A DNA stretch of 64,000 nt from Bacillota bacterium (GTDB lineage: Bacteria > Bacillota > Clostridia > Oscillospirales > Ruminococcaceae): the NCBI GenBank assembly GCA_023433405.1, contig JAEZCT010000064.1, forward strand, positions 1 to 64,000, read 5' to 3'. Position numbers and translations under genes: made by a program. This document shows positions 1-8,454 of the stretch, one piece after another; positions within the stretch are counted from its first letter, which is position 1; every line of letters starts with the position of its first letter. The notes below the pieces were generated by a model that did no database searches, was not told where the DNA came from, and saw only the letters and a program-made list of their open reading frames with translations.

Positions 1-172
1 CCCTTGCTTTGAGCTGGGTGCAGGGTGTCCCTGCTTCGCTTTTGCTTACTTTTCTCGAACAAGAAAAGTAAGCCGCCTGTCGGCGCGGGAGCCGACGTTC
101 CTACAACTTGATGATGATTACCTAAAATCCAACCAAATCACTAAATTTATAAAATCGGCTTTTGGAAACTCC
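1..172. repeat. R2 repeat, copy 1 (cut by window edge)
   Basis: This segment matches 2784-2956 almost base for base over its first 130 bases, and 35646-35775 over the middle part. It carries two obvious hairpins: CTTACTTTTC/GAAAAGTAAG around position 60 and GTCGGC/GCCGAC around position 85. No reading frame is shared by the copies. It looks like a small non-coding interspersed element; its left end may lie outside the window. Confidence 0.8.
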
Positions 173-175
173 AAT

Positions 176-262
176 AAACCATAGATAAAAATACGCGTGA
201 AAACCTATAATTTAAGGCTTTTCACTTTTATTTTTATGCCCTTTTAATCGGTTATTAGTATA
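176..262. repeat. R1 palindromic repeat, degenerate copy
   Basis: It keeps the R1 core (a GCGTGAAAACC half, then GGCTTTTCACTT) and the right end ATCGGTTATTAGTATA, but the left end has diverged. It directly follows R2 copy 1 and lies downstream of the last gene of the purine operon. The rest of 1-397 holds nothing else I recognise. Confidence 0.6.
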
Positions 263-397
263 AGGGTGTTAATGCTTGCAATAAAACCACAGTTACCATT
301 TAAGGCCCTGGGGGCTTCAGCCGGCACCTTTCAGCGTTTGCCTAATGCGATCAAGCGCCAAGAAGGGAATTGCGGCACCCCACAAGCGTTGTGACGC

Positions 398-1579
398 TTA
401 ATGGTGGAACAGACGGATGCCGGTAAATGCCATTGCGATGTCGTAGCGGTTGCATACCTCAATGACGTTGTCGTCCCGAATGGAGCCGCCGGGCTGGGCA
501 ATATAGCTCACGCCGCTTTTGTGCGCCCGCTCGATATTGTCGCCAAAGGGAAAGAACGCGTCGCTTCCCAAAGAAACACCGCTAACCTTATCCAGCCACG
601 CGCGCTTTTCGGCGGGCGTCAAACGCTCGGGGCGGCGGGAGAATACCCGCTGCCATGCGCCTTCCGCCAGTACGTCCTCGCACTCCTCCGAGATATACAC
701 ATCAATGGCATTATCCCGGTCGGCACGGGCAATACCCGCTGCAAACGGCAGGGCAAGCACAGCGGGATGCTGGCGCAAAAACCAGTTATCCGCCTTGCCA
801 CCCGCAAGTCGGGTGCAGTGAATGCGCGACTGTTGCCCCGCGCCAATGCCGATGGCCTGCCCGTCATAGGCATAGCACACGGAATTGGACTGTGTATATT
901 TGAGGGTGATGAGCGAAATAAGCAGGTCACGCTTCGCGTGGTCGGGGATGCTCTTGTTTTGGGTGACGATGCTTTCGAGCAGCGTGTGGTTAATCAAAAG
1001 CTCATTACGACCCTGCTCAAAGGTGATGCCGAATACATCCTTCCGCTCAATGGGCTCTGGGGTGTACCCCGGGTCAATCTCCACCACGTTGTACGCGCCC
1101 TTGCGCTTGCCCTTAAGAATCTCCAGTGCCTCCGGCTCGTAGCCGGGTGCTATTACGCCGTCCGACACCTCTTTTGCAATCAGCCGCGCAGTCGGCACGT
1201 CGCAGATGTCGGAAAGGGCGATAAAATCGCCGAAGGAGGACATCCGGTCGGCGCCCCGCGCGCGGGCGTATGCCGCCGCAAGGGGCGACAGCTCCATATC
1301 CCCCACAAAGTAAATCTCACGCAGGATATCGGTCAGGGGAACCCCCACCGCCGCTCCCGCGGGGCTTACATGCTTAAAGGATGCGGCTGCGGGCAGCCCC
1401 GCGGCGGCTTTTAGCTCCCGTACCAGCTGCCAGCCGTTAAACGCATCCAAAAGGTTAATATACCCCGGTCTTCCGCACAGCACCCGAATGGGCAGCGACG
1501 CGCCGGTGCCCAAAAACACCCGTGAGGGCTTCTGGTTTGGGTTGCAGCCGTATTTGAGTTCCAGTTGTGAATCGGACAT
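398..1579 (-). CDS. purH: AICAR formyltransferase (stand-alone PurH transformylase)
   Basis: This enzyme transfers a formyl group from 10-formyl-THF to AICAR to give FAICAR, the penultimate step of IMP synthesis. The 393-residue product starts at MSDSQLELKYGCNPNQKP and holds only the AICAR transformylase part of PurH; the N-terminal IMP cyclohydrolase domain of usual PurH (about 510 residues) is absent. The Lys-His catalytic pair is visible in SFKHVSPAGAAVG, and GIGAGQQSRIHCTRLAGGKA is the typical substrate-site segment. I chose this ATG because AGGAAAGG lies just upstream and the sequence before it reads as intergenic. It follows purO by 58 bp and is the last gene of the purine operon, so PurO very likely supplies the missing cyclisation step. 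Confidence 0.9.
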   Translation of the reverse strand: MSDSQLELKYGCNPNQKPSRVFLGTGASLPIRVLCGRPGYINLLDAFNGWQLVRELKAAAGLPAAASFKHVSPAGAAVGVPLTDILREIYFVGDMELSPLAAAYARARGADRMSSFGDFIALSDICDVPTARLIAKEVSDGVIAPGYEPEALEILKGKRKGAYNVVEIDPGYTPEPIERKDVFGITFEQGRNELLINHTLLESIVTQNKSIPDHAKRDLLISLITLKYTQSNSVCYAYDGQAIGIGAGQQSRIHCTRLAGGKADNWFLRQHPAVLALPFAAGIARADRDNAIDVYISEECEDVLAEGAWQRVFSRRPERLTPAEKRAWLDKVSGVSLGSDAFFPFGDNIERAHKSGVSYIAQPGGSIRDDNVIEVCNRYDIAMAFTGIRLFHH

Positions 1580-1637
1580 ATGGTTACCATTCCTTTCCTG
1601 AGAACAGGACAGACCCTTGAGCGGTCCTGGCTCTGCA

Positions 1638-2351
1638 CTATTGATTTTTGTTGATGATTCTGGTCTGAGGCTCGCCGCCCGATAACGGCAGATAACGCAC
1701 AAACAGCGAAACCTTGTTGTCGGGGTCTAGGCTCTCCCAAAGCAGCCCGGTCAGCTCGTCTATGCCGCCGGAGAGGGCGACGCGGCCGGGCTCACCCTCA
1801 AAGGAGGGGATTGGGTTGCCGTCACAGCGATAGGTGTGAATGAGATGCCCCTCCCCCGCCACCGGCTGAGGATACTCATAAAAAAACCGCTGAACACTCG
1901 CCTCATTGCCGCCGTTGCTTTTGAGGATGGAGAGCTTGTAGCCGAAATCGCCGCCGCCCAATGTGGCAAGCCCTGAAATGCGGGGGGTGAAGTTTGGCGC
2001 GTCCGGCTCAAAGGTGCGGGTGCTGAGGGCATTCTCAAAGGTTTTGCCTGCCAGCAGGTGCTCCGCCACCGTGTCGGTCTGGTCGCCGTTGGTCACCGCC
2101 GTGATATTGCCAAGCACCCGCACCGGGGTGTAGATGATGAGCGACGGGTCGGTGAGCCGCGATGCATCGAACGCCTGCGTACGTATGCCCTGCCCATCCT
2201 CCACAAAAACGCGGTTGCGGCTGTTTTCGCTGCGTCCCATAATAAAATAGGCAATGACGGCGTCGCTGCCGCCGGCGCTTTTCCCAATTAGTATGCCGCG
2301 GCCGGGGTAGGGGTTGCTTTTTAGAACTTCTGCAAGGTCCAGTATCTGCAT
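1638..2351 (-). CDS. purO: IMP cyclohydrolase, PurO-like
   Basis: Predicted to close FAICAR to IMP, the final step of the de novo pathway. The 237-residue protein resembles the PurO-like IMP cyclohydrolase family (first known from archaea, also present in some Clostridia), with NPYPGRGILIGKS near the N terminus and GGGDFGYKLSILKSNGGNE in the middle. It is unrelated to the cyclohydrolase domain of bifunctional PurH. Its neighbour downstream is a formyltransferase that lacks exactly this activity, which supports the assignment. It is separated from the upstream GNAT gene by about 620 bp of hairpins and repeats, so it may need its own promoter or read-through. Family assignment is from memory of conserved sequence; no search was run. 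Confidence 0.85.
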   Translation of the reverse strand: MQILDLAEVLKSNPYPGRGILIGKSAGGSDAVIAYFIMGRSENSRNRVFVEDGQGIRTQAFDASRLTDPSLIIYTPVRVLGNITAVTNGDQTDTVAEHLLAGKTFENALSTRTFEPDAPNFTPRISGLATLGGGDFGYKLSILKSNGGNEASVQRFFYEYPQPVAGEGHLIHTYRCDGNPIPSFEGEPGRVALSGGIDELTGLLWESLDPDNKVSLFVRYLPLSGGEPQTRIINKNQ

Positions 2352-2659
2352 GGCGTTCTCCTTTGCTCCGTCAGCCGCGCGGCAAAGCTTGCGCAGCCGG
2401 TCTTTTGTTTGTGACGCTTTGCTATTTATATATTGATATAAAATTTAAAAGATTATAACGCAAAATTGAGTGAAACGCTCTGGATTATGGGTTTTCACAA
2501 GCTGCGCGAAGGTATGGATTTTTGGAGTACCCCCGTAACCCCGGCACCAAAGTAGCCTTGTGTGGCTGGTGTGGCTGGTGTGGGAAAAAAGGAAGAACTA
2601 CAGACCATGGCGAAATGCAAGGGCTAAATACGGGGGGCATCAGGATTTTGCCGAAGGGT

Positions 2660-2747
2660 AAAAATACAAAAGAATTTTTGGAAAAAATTCTTTTGCATTT
2701 TCGCAAGCGCGTAACGCAGCTACCCCACTGAGCTTTACGCGCTTGCG
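2660..2747. other. Two strong inverted repeats in the pur operon gap
   Basis: Positions 2668-2694 form an AT-rich inverted repeat (AAAAGAATTTTT/AAAAAATTCTTTT) and 2702-2747 a 13-bp perfect one (CGCAAGCGCGTAA/TTACGCGCTTGCG). Just before, at about 2562-2585, a 9-bp unit TGTGGCTGG is repeated in tandem. Nothing in 2352-2972 codes convincingly; with R2 copy 2 this makes a block of non-coding hairpins inside an operon. It could be a terminator, an RNA-processing site or a mobile insertion. Confidence 0.6.
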
Positions 2748-2783
2748 CCGAAGGTGCTTCGTCACAAGAGTCATGCTCCGTTT

Positions 2784-2956
2784 GCCCTTGCTTTGAGCTG
2801 GGTGCAGGGTGTCCCTGCTTCGCTTTTGCTTACTTTTTTCGAACAAGAAAAGTAAGCCGCCTGTCGGCGCGGGAGCCGACGTTCCAACAACTTGATGATG
2901 GTTACCTAAAAACCGACCATTTCAAGAAGCTTATAAGGTCGCTTCTTGGAAATTCC
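2784..2956. repeat. R2 repeat, copy 2
   Basis: Nearly identical to 1-172 for about 130 bases, including the AAAAGTAAG and GTCGGC/GCCGAC hairpins. After the shared CAACTTGATGATG segment it carries a further inverted repeat around AAGAAGC...GCTTCTT. It sits between the GNAT gene and purO on the transcribed path of the purine operon. Confidence 0.8.
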
Positions 2957-2972
2957 CATACCCCATCCCCTA

Positions 2973-3455
2973 TCAAACCAGACCCAGCTTCATCGCGGTA
3001 TAGTCGGAGGAAAAGGTGCCAAAGCCCAGCTTCTCATAGAGTGGTCTGCCCTCGTCCGATGCCATCAGGTCAATATAGGAAACACCCGCGCGCCGCGCCT
3101 CATGAATAAGCAGCAGCACCGTTCGCTCGGCATACCCTTTGCGCCGGTACTCGGGGTGGGTAAACACGTTATACAGCGTCGCTGTTTTGCCGGTGGGAAA
3201 GCTGGGGTTTGCCGGACGTTCAAAGATTACCAGCATGGCGACGCTTGCCGTTTGCCCACCCTCCACCGCCATAGCGGCAAGGCAGTCGCTTCCCAAATGC
3301 GCGGGGTAATATTGGGCAAGCTGGCCGCGCAGTACCTCCTCATCCGCAATGGTTAGCGCTTGGTAATCCGTATGCAGGTAGGCAAGGCGCAGCCGGATTA
3401 GTGTCTCGATGTCCTCTTTCCCGGCAAGGCGAAAAACTGTGCTGTTCTCCCCCAT
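2973..3455 (-). CDS. GNAT-family N-acetyltransferase
   Basis: A 160-residue protein with the GNAT fold signature: an N-terminal strand-helix (VFRLAGKEDIETLIRLRL), a central beta-strand segment ending in NVFTHPEYRRKGYAERTVLL, where R-R-K-G-Y-A is the acetyl-CoA pyrophosphate loop, and a C-terminal YEKLGF motif typical of the family. It starts at ATG with GGGGGAAC seven bases upstream. It lies 16 bp downstream of purN and is therefore co-transcribed with purine genes, but the substrate cannot be read from sequence, and GNAT genes often sit in operons without a pathway link. Confidence 0.8.
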   Translation of the reverse strand: MGENSTVFRLAGKEDIETLIRLRLAYLHTDYQALTIADEEVLRGQLAQYYPAHLGSDCLAAMAVEGGQTASVAMLVIFERPANPSFPTGKTATLYNVFTHPEYRRKGYAERTVLLLIHEARRAGVSYIDLMASDEGRPLYEKLGFGTFSSDYTAMKLGLV

Positions 3456-3471
3456 AGCTGTTCCCCCATTT

Positions 3472-4086
3472 TTATACGCTTACCGTCCGGCGCCCGTCTT
3501 GCGTAATCTCATTGCAAAGCATTGCCACTGCCCTTGGCAGCAGGTCCCACTCTGCCTGTTCCATTACGCGGCGCTGCAATGCCTCGGGGGTGTCGTCCTC
3601 CCTCACCTCCACCGCCTTTTGCAGCAGGATGCGCCCGCCGTCGGTAACCTCGTTAACCAAATGCACGGTTGCACCCGTCACCTTTACCCCATAGGCAAGC
3701 GCCGCCTCATGCACCCTAAGCCCATAAAAGCCGTCGCCGCAAAAGGAGGGGATTAGCGACGGATGGACATTGACGATGCGGTCGCGGTACCGGTCGACGA
3801 CCGGTTTGCCTAAGATGCACAAAAAGCCCGCCAGGACCACAAGACCAATCTCATACCGCTCAAGGGCAGTAAGCAAGGCCTGGTCAAACGCCGCCGCGTT
3901 CTCAAAGCCCTTGCGGGGGAGGGTCAGGGCGGGGATGCCGCAGCTTTTGGCGCGTTCCAGCGCGTATACTCCCTCCCTGCTCGAAACAACAAGGGTAATG
4001 CGCCCGCAGGGGTTTTGCTCCCGTGCGTCAAGCAGCGCTTGCAGGTTTGTGCCGCCGCCCGAAACCAGCACCGCAATGTTCACCAT
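3472..4086 (-). CDS. purN: Phosphoribosylglycinamide formyltransferase
   Basis: Transfers formyl from 10-formyl-THF to GAR in the third step of purine synthesis. The 204-residue protein begins MVNIAVLVSGGGTNLQALLD, the nucleotide-binding loop of PurN, and contains VNVHPSLIPSF and HLVNEVTDGGRIL; the His of HPSLIPSF and the Asp of TDGG correspond to the catalytic residues of this family. The start is set by GGAAAGGATGG about ten bases upstream; an in-frame upstream extension has no homology. It lies 38 bp after purM. Confidence 0.93.
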   Translation of the reverse strand: MVNIAVLVSGGGTNLQALLDAREQNPCGRITLVVSSREGVYALERAKSCGIPALTLPRKGFENAAAFDQALLTALERYEIGLVVLAGFLCILGKPVVDRYRDRIVNVHPSLIPSFCGDGFYGLRVHEAALAYGVKVTGATVHLVNEVTDGGRILLQKAVEVREDDTPEALQRRVMEQAEWDLLPRAVAMLCNEITQDGRRTVSV

Positions 4087-4124
4087 CGTTTTCCGCCATC
4101 CTTTCCGGCTAAAGCCAAGCTTAA

Positions 4125-5159
4125 TTATACAATTACAACGCCCTCGGAGCCGGGTACCACCTCGCCGATTACCCTTGCGTTCTCGCCTGCATCCGCAAGG
4201 GCGGCAAGGGCGGCGGGTACATCCTTTTGGCTGACAATTACGCACATGCCGGTACCCATGTTAAAGGTATTGAACATATCGCGCTCCGCGATACCGCCTT
4301 TTTCCTGCAAGAGACGGAAGATGGGCAGAATATCAAGGCTTTGCCTCTCTATTCTGGCGGCCATCCCCTCGGGCAGCGCGCGGGGTATATTCTCATAAAA
4401 CCCGCCGCCGGTGATATGGCAGACGCTCTTGACAGCCACCCGCTCGCACAGCTCCAGCACCGCCTTTACATAGATGCGCGTAGGGGTAAGGAGTGTCTCG
4501 CCCAGTGTGCCGCCAAGCTCGGGGTAAAACGCGTCAAGGTCGGTGTTTTCCACATCAAACACCCTTCGAACCAAAGAAAAGCCGTTGGAATGCACCCCGG
4601 AGGACGCGATAGACACAATGGCGTCGCCCTCCCGCACATTTTTGCTGTCCAGAATCTTCTCTTTATCCACCACGCCCACGGAAAATCCAGCCAGGTCATA
4701 CTCGTCGGGGGCGTAAAAGCCGGGCATTTCGGCCGTTTCGCCGCCCACCAGCGCGCAGCCCGCCTGACGGCAGCCCTCCGCGACACCGGAAACCACCGCC
4801 GCCACCCGCTCGGGTACGTTTTTGCCTAGGGCAATATAATCCAAAAAGAACAGGGGCTTCGCGCCGCAGCACACGATATCGTTGACACACATGGCAACGC
4901 AGTCAATGCCCACGGTATCGTGCCTGCCCTGCAAAAACGCAAGCTTTAGCTTGGTGCCCACGCCGTCGGTGCCCGAGACCAGCACGGGTTTTTTTATTTC
5001 GGATAAGTCCAGTTCAAAAAGGCCGCCAAAGCCGCCCAGCCCTGCCAGTACGCCTTTTGTAAAGGTGGAGGACACCGCGTCCTTCATCAGCTCCACTGCC
5101 CGATAGCCCGCGGTAACGTCCACACCCGCTTCCTTATAGCTTTCACTGTAGCTTTTCAT
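4125..5159 (-). CDS. purM: Phosphoribosylformylglycinamidine cyclo-ligase (AIR synthetase)
   Basis: Catalyses ATP-dependent closure of FGAM to AIR, the fifth step of the pathway. The 344-residue protein has the PurM hallmarks: LVSGTDGVGTKLKLAF, VNDIVCCGAKPLFFLDY, GETAEMPG and VCHITGGGFYENIPRALP, the last being the conserved glycine-rich segment. Length is normal for the family. GGAGGAG lies ten bases before the ATG. Upstream, about 290 bp separate it from purF, and most of that is an R1 repeat, an unusual interruption within a tight biosynthetic operon. Confidence 0.95.
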   Translation of the reverse strand: MKSYSESYKEAGVDVTAGYRAVELMKDAVSSTFTKGVLAGLGGFGGLFELDLSEIKKPVLVSGTDGVGTKLKLAFLQGRHDTVGIDCVAMCVNDIVCCGAKPLFFLDYIALGKNVPERVAAVVSGVAEGCRQAGCALVGGETAEMPGFYAPDEYDLAGFSVGVVDKEKILDSKNVREGDAIVSIASSGVHSNGFSLVRRVFDVENTDLDAFYPELGGTLGETLLTPTRIYVKAVLELCERVAVKSVCHITGGGFYENIPRALPEGMAARIERQSLDILPIFRLLQEKGGIAERDMFNTFNMGTGMCVIVSQKDVPAALAALADAGENARVIGEVVPGSEGVVIV

Positions 5160-5217
5160 GTGGGCAATACTCCTCCGTCATTTTAAAAGTTTTTGTACCA
5201 TTCCCCGGTAAAGGGCG

Positions 5218-5333
5218 TAATACTATTCCCCTCAAAAAGTGCAGAATGGCAGATAAAAAGCCGCGTGAAAACCCATAAAATAAAGCTTTTCACCTTGATT
5301 TTTTATGCACTTGTAAATCGGTTATTCGTATAA
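5218..5333. repeat. R1 palindromic repeat inside the pur operon
   Basis: A diverged but full-length R1 copy, with TAATACTATT at one end and ATTCGTATA at the other, and internal CGCGTGAAAACCC and AAAGCTTTTCAC arms. It fills the gap between purF and purM, so a purine operon transcript would carry its hairpin. Confidence 0.8.
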
Positions 5334-5448
5334 AACCGCATCCATCAGCTTTGGTTTAGGTGTTGCGGCACAGATGCTTTTACGCCCTTATAGTCCGTGA
5401 AGTTATAGTAGGTTATGTAGAAAGCGCGCCGAAAACCACCGGGCGCTT

Positions 5449-6894
5449 CTAATCGTTTTCGCCTTTCGACTCGCCAATGCGCGACTCAAACTTATCCTTG
5501 CGGATATCGGTGGGGGTCTCGGTGGGGTATTCTCCGGTAAAGCAGCCCACACAAAAGCCGCAGCGCGCGCCCTCCGCAATCTTTTTGGCGTTTTCTACAC
5601 TGATAAAGCCCAGAGTGTCCACTCCGATATCCTTGGCAATTTCCTCGTTTGTCATGCGGCAGGCTATCAGGTTTTCCTTGCTGTCAATGTCGGTGCCAAA
5701 ATAGCAGGGGTTGATAAACGGAGGGGCGGAGATGCGCATATGAATCTCTGTCGCGCCCGCCTCGCGCACCAGATGCACAATGCGTGCGCTGGTGGTGCCG
5801 CGCACGATGGAGTCATCCACCAGCACCACGCGTTTGCCCGCCACCGTGGCCTTTAATACGTTAAGCTTTATGCGCACGGCATCCTCCCGCTGCGCCTGAG
5901 AGGGCTGGATAAAGGTGCGCCCCACATACCTGTTTTTAATAAGCCCAATGCCGTAAGGAATACCCGACTGACGGGAATAGCCCAGCGCCGCATCCAAGCC
6001 GGAATCGGGTACGCCAACCACCACATCCGCCTGTACCGGATGTTCCAGTGCAAGGTAAGCCCCCGCACGAAGTCTTGCGTTGTGTACCGAGGCGCCCTCA
6101 ATCACAGAATCGGGGCGCGCGAAGTAGATAAACTCGAACACACACAGGTTGCCGCACCTTTTGTCATTGCAATGGGTGCGAATGCTGCGCAGTCCCTTTT
6201 TCTTATCCACCACCACAATCTCACCCGGGTCAAGATCCCGCACAAACTCCGCGCCCAGGCTGTCAAGGGCACAGCTTTCTGAGGCAAACACAACATCGTC
6301 GCCCCGCCTGCCCATGCAAAGCGGGCGGAACCCCAGCGGGTCGCGGGCGGCTATGAGCTTTTGGGGGGACATAATAATCAACGAATACGCACCCTTAATG
6401 CGCGTCATGGCCTGTTCCACCGCAGCCTCGATGCTCGGGGTATTAATGCGCGCCTGGGTTATCATGTAGGCAATAACCTCGGTATCGTTGGTGCTGTGAA
6501 AGATAGCGCCGCCCATCTCAAGCTCGTCGCGCAGGGCTCCCGCGTTCACGAGGTTGCCGTTGTGCGCCACCACCATCTTGCCCTTAATGTGCTGAATAAC
6601 CAGCGGCTGAGCATTGGTGCGGCTCTGGTTGCCGGTGGTGGAGTAGCGCACATGCCCTACCGCCATATTGCCCTCACCCAGCTTTCGCAGGATGTCGGCG
6701 GTAAACACCTCGGGCACCAGCCCAAGGTCACGGTGGGCGGTAATGAGTCCGTCGTCATTTACCGCAATACCGCAGCTTTCCTGCCCGCGGTGCTGAAGGG
6801 CATAAAGCGCAAAATAAGCGCTTGCCGCAACCGGACTGCGGCTTTCGGTAAAGATACCGAAAACGCCGCATTCCTCCTTAATCTTATCAAACAT
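5449..6894 (-). CDS. purF: Amidophosphoribosyltransferase
   Basis: Makes phosphoribosylamine from PRPP and glutamine, the committing step of purine synthesis. The product is about 481 residues from MFDKIKEECGVFG; the Cys of ECGVFG becomes the N-terminal nucleophile after propeptide removal. The PRPP-binding motif VVLVDDSIVRGTTS is intact. Cysteines in CNDKRCGNLC, INPCYFG and CGFCVGC match the B. subtilis-type enzyme that carries a 4Fe-4S cluster and is oxygen sensitive. The start 48 bases further upstream (MANKRIF) lacks a ribosome site, whereas AAAGAAAGGG lies in place before MFDK. It is 65 bp from purC. Confidence 0.95.
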   Translation of the reverse strand: MFDKIKEECGVFGIFTESRSPVAASAYFALYALQHRGQESCGIAVNDDGLITAHRDLGLVPEVFTADILRKLGEGNMAVGHVRYSTTGNQSRTNAQPLVIQHIKGKMVVAHNGNLVNAGALRDELEMGGAIFHSTNDTEVIAYMITQARINTPSIEAAVEQAMTRIKGAYSLIIMSPQKLIAARDPLGFRPLCMGRRGDDVVFASESCALDSLGAEFVRDLDPGEIVVVDKKKGLRSIRTHCNDKRCGNLCVFEFIYFARPDSVIEGASVHNARLRAGAYLALEHPVQADVVVGVPDSGLDAALGYSRQSGIPYGIGLIKNRYVGRTFIQPSQAQREDAVRIKLNVLKATVAGKRVVLVDDSIVRGTTSARIVHLVREAGATEIHMRISAPPFINPCYFGTDIDSKENLIACRMTNEEIAKDIGVDTLGFISVENAKKIAEGARCGFCVGCFTGEYPTETPTDIRKDKFESRIGESKGEND

Positions 6895-6959
6895 AACCTT
6901 ATGCCCTTTCTTTAAATCCGGAAAAATACGTTTGTTTGCCATGAGCGCAAAGCCGGTAC

Positions 6960-7670
6960 CTATTCTCCCAAAAGCCTCTTCATAATTTCGTGGTAAGCGT
7001 CCTCAACACCGCCAAGGTCACGGCGGAAACGGTCCTTATCCAGCTTTTCGCCCGTCTTGCTGTCCCAGAAGCGGCAGGTATCGGGGGATATCTCATCCGC
7101 CAGCACGATGGTGCCATCCTCAAGGCGGCCAAATTCCAGCTTAAAGTCAATGAGCTCTATGCCCAAATCCTTTAGGTAATCGGCAAGGATGCTGTTGACC
7201 TGAAACGAGTAATCGGCAATGATGTCAAGCTCCGCCTTAGTGGCAAGCTTCATGGCCGCAATATGGTATTCGTTAATCATCGGGTCGCCCAGTTCATCGT
7301 CCTTATAGCAGTACTCCAGCACGGTGGTGGCAAGCTTGGTGCCTTCGGGCAAGCCCAGCCGCTTGGATAGCGAGCCCGCCGCTATGTTACGCACAATAAC
7401 CTCGATGGGTACGATGGTTACCTTTTTGACCAGGGTCTCCCGCTCCGAAAGCTCCTTTACAAGGTGGGTGGGAATACCCTTTTGCTCTAAAAGCTTCATC
7501 AGGTGGTTGGTCACGCGGTTGTTAATAACGCCTTTGCCCAGAATCGTCCCCTTCTTCTGCCCGTTAAACGCGGTCGCGTCGTCCTTGTAATCGACGATAT
7601 ACAGGTTTTTGTCGTCGGTTTCATAAACCTTTTTTGCCTTGCCCTCATAAAGCTGTTTACCCTTTTGCAT
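6960..7670 (-). CDS. purC: SAICAR synthetase
   Basis: Joins aspartate to CAIR with ATP to give SAICAR. The 236-residue protein has the family start QLYEGKAKKVYETDD, the segment VEVIVRNIAAGSLSKRLG, and DFKLEFG with DEISPDTCRFWD near the C terminus, all typical of bacterial PurC in sequence and length. AGGAAAGGATAGGG lies upstream of the ATG. It follows purE by 29 bp in the operon. Confidence 0.95.
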   Translation of the reverse strand: MQKGKQLYEGKAKKVYETDDKNLYIVDYKDDATAFNGQKKGTILGKGVINNRVTNHLMKLLEQKGIPTHLVKELSERETLVKKVTIVPIEVIVRNIAAGSLSKRLGLPEGTKLATTVLEYCYKDDELGDPMINEYHIAAMKLATKAELDIIADYSFQVNSILADYLKDLGIELIDFKLEFGRLEDGTIVLADEISPDTCRFWDSKTGEKLDKDRFRRDLGGVEDAYHEIMKRLLGE

Positions 7671-7699
7671 GTTGTTACCCTATCCTTTCCTGTATGACC

Positions 7700-8206
7700 T
7701 TATTTTTTTGAAAGCTTTTCCAGTGCGGCGGTTTCCGCGTTCTCTACATCCTTTGCCATTTTCACCTTTTCCTCCGCCAGCTTGTCCGCGAATGCCGGGT
7801 CAAAGATGCCCAGCATCTGCACCGCTAGCAGTGCCGCGTTTGCCGCGCCGTCAATGGCGACGGTGGCAACCGGTACACCCTTTGGCATCTGCACTGTGGA
7901 TAGCAGCGCGTCGAGTCCGTCAAGCGTTGAGGATTTTATGGGTACGCCGATAACCGGCAGGGTAGTGTGGGCCGCAAGTACGCCCGCAAGGTGCGCCGCC
8001 TTACCTGCCGCCGCGATAATTACGCCATAGCCGTTCTTGCGCGCATTGGATGCAAAATTCATGGCGCGGGCGGGGGTGCGGTGTGCCGACATGATGTGTA
8101 CGGTGTACTCCGCCTCAAAATGCTCCAGTGTCTTAATCGCACCCTTCATGGTGTCAAGGTCGCTGTCGCTGCCCATTACAATTGCGATTTTTTTAGTTTC
8201 CATCAT
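7700..8206 (-). CDS. purE: N5-carboxyaminoimidazole ribonucleotide mutase
   Basis: Converts N5-CAIR to CAIR (class I PurE). The 168-residue protein has IVMGSDSDLDTMKGA at the start, MSAHRTPARAMNFA in the middle with the catalytic His, and AAGKAAHLAGVLAAHTTLPV; the usual family version of this last segment is GGAAHLPGM. No purK lies beside it, so the N5-CAIR-forming enzyme must be elsewhere. It is the first gene of the operon, preceded by AAAGGATG and by a leader of more than 450 nt that contains an intrinsic terminator. Confidence 0.95.
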   Translation of the reverse strand: MMETKKIAIVMGSDSDLDTMKGAIKTLEHFEAEYTVHIMSAHRTPARAMNFASNARKNGYGVIIAAAGKAAHLAGVLAAHTTLPVIGVPIKSSTLDGLDALLSTVQMPKGVPVATVAIDGAANAALLAVQMLGIFDPAFADKLAEEKVKMAKDVENAETAALEKLSKK

Positions 8207-8367
8207 CTTGCCGCATCCTTTTCTGTTATATTTTCAGCTAAGCTTCTGCACTTTTTGAAAAGATTGGTATTAGTATGAACCGTAATTTGCCCGCGAACTC
8301 AGCCGCTGCCATTAATCACTAATTTCGTTGCCTTGACACAGGGCGGAGGACTTTATTATTACAATGG

Positions 8368-8406
8368 TAAAACAAAAACAGGCTATGGCGGTATACGCCA
8401 TAGCCT
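8368..8406 (-). terminator. Intrinsic terminator in the purE leader
   Basis: On the minus strand an 11-bp perfect stem (AGGCTATGGCG/CGCCATAGCCT, loop of five) is followed directly by TGTTTTTGTTTT. It ends a transcript about 160 nt before purE starts, so it must either be read through under control or end a separate small RNA. Confidence 0.85.
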
Positions 8407-8454
8407 ATCAATAGTTAAAAAGATATTTTGATGCCTGAGAATGCACTACTCCCG

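Noticed and set aside
401..1414. Long plus-strand frame of 337 codons opposite the formyltransferase gene
   Set aside because: It mirrors the purH-type gene on the other strand, has no ribosome site and no family similarity; the minus-strand protein is clearly conserved.
2522..2731. Short plus-strand frame containing the TGTGGCTGG tandem repeat
   Set aside because: It spans hairpins and tandem repeats and has no ribosome site; treated as non-coding.
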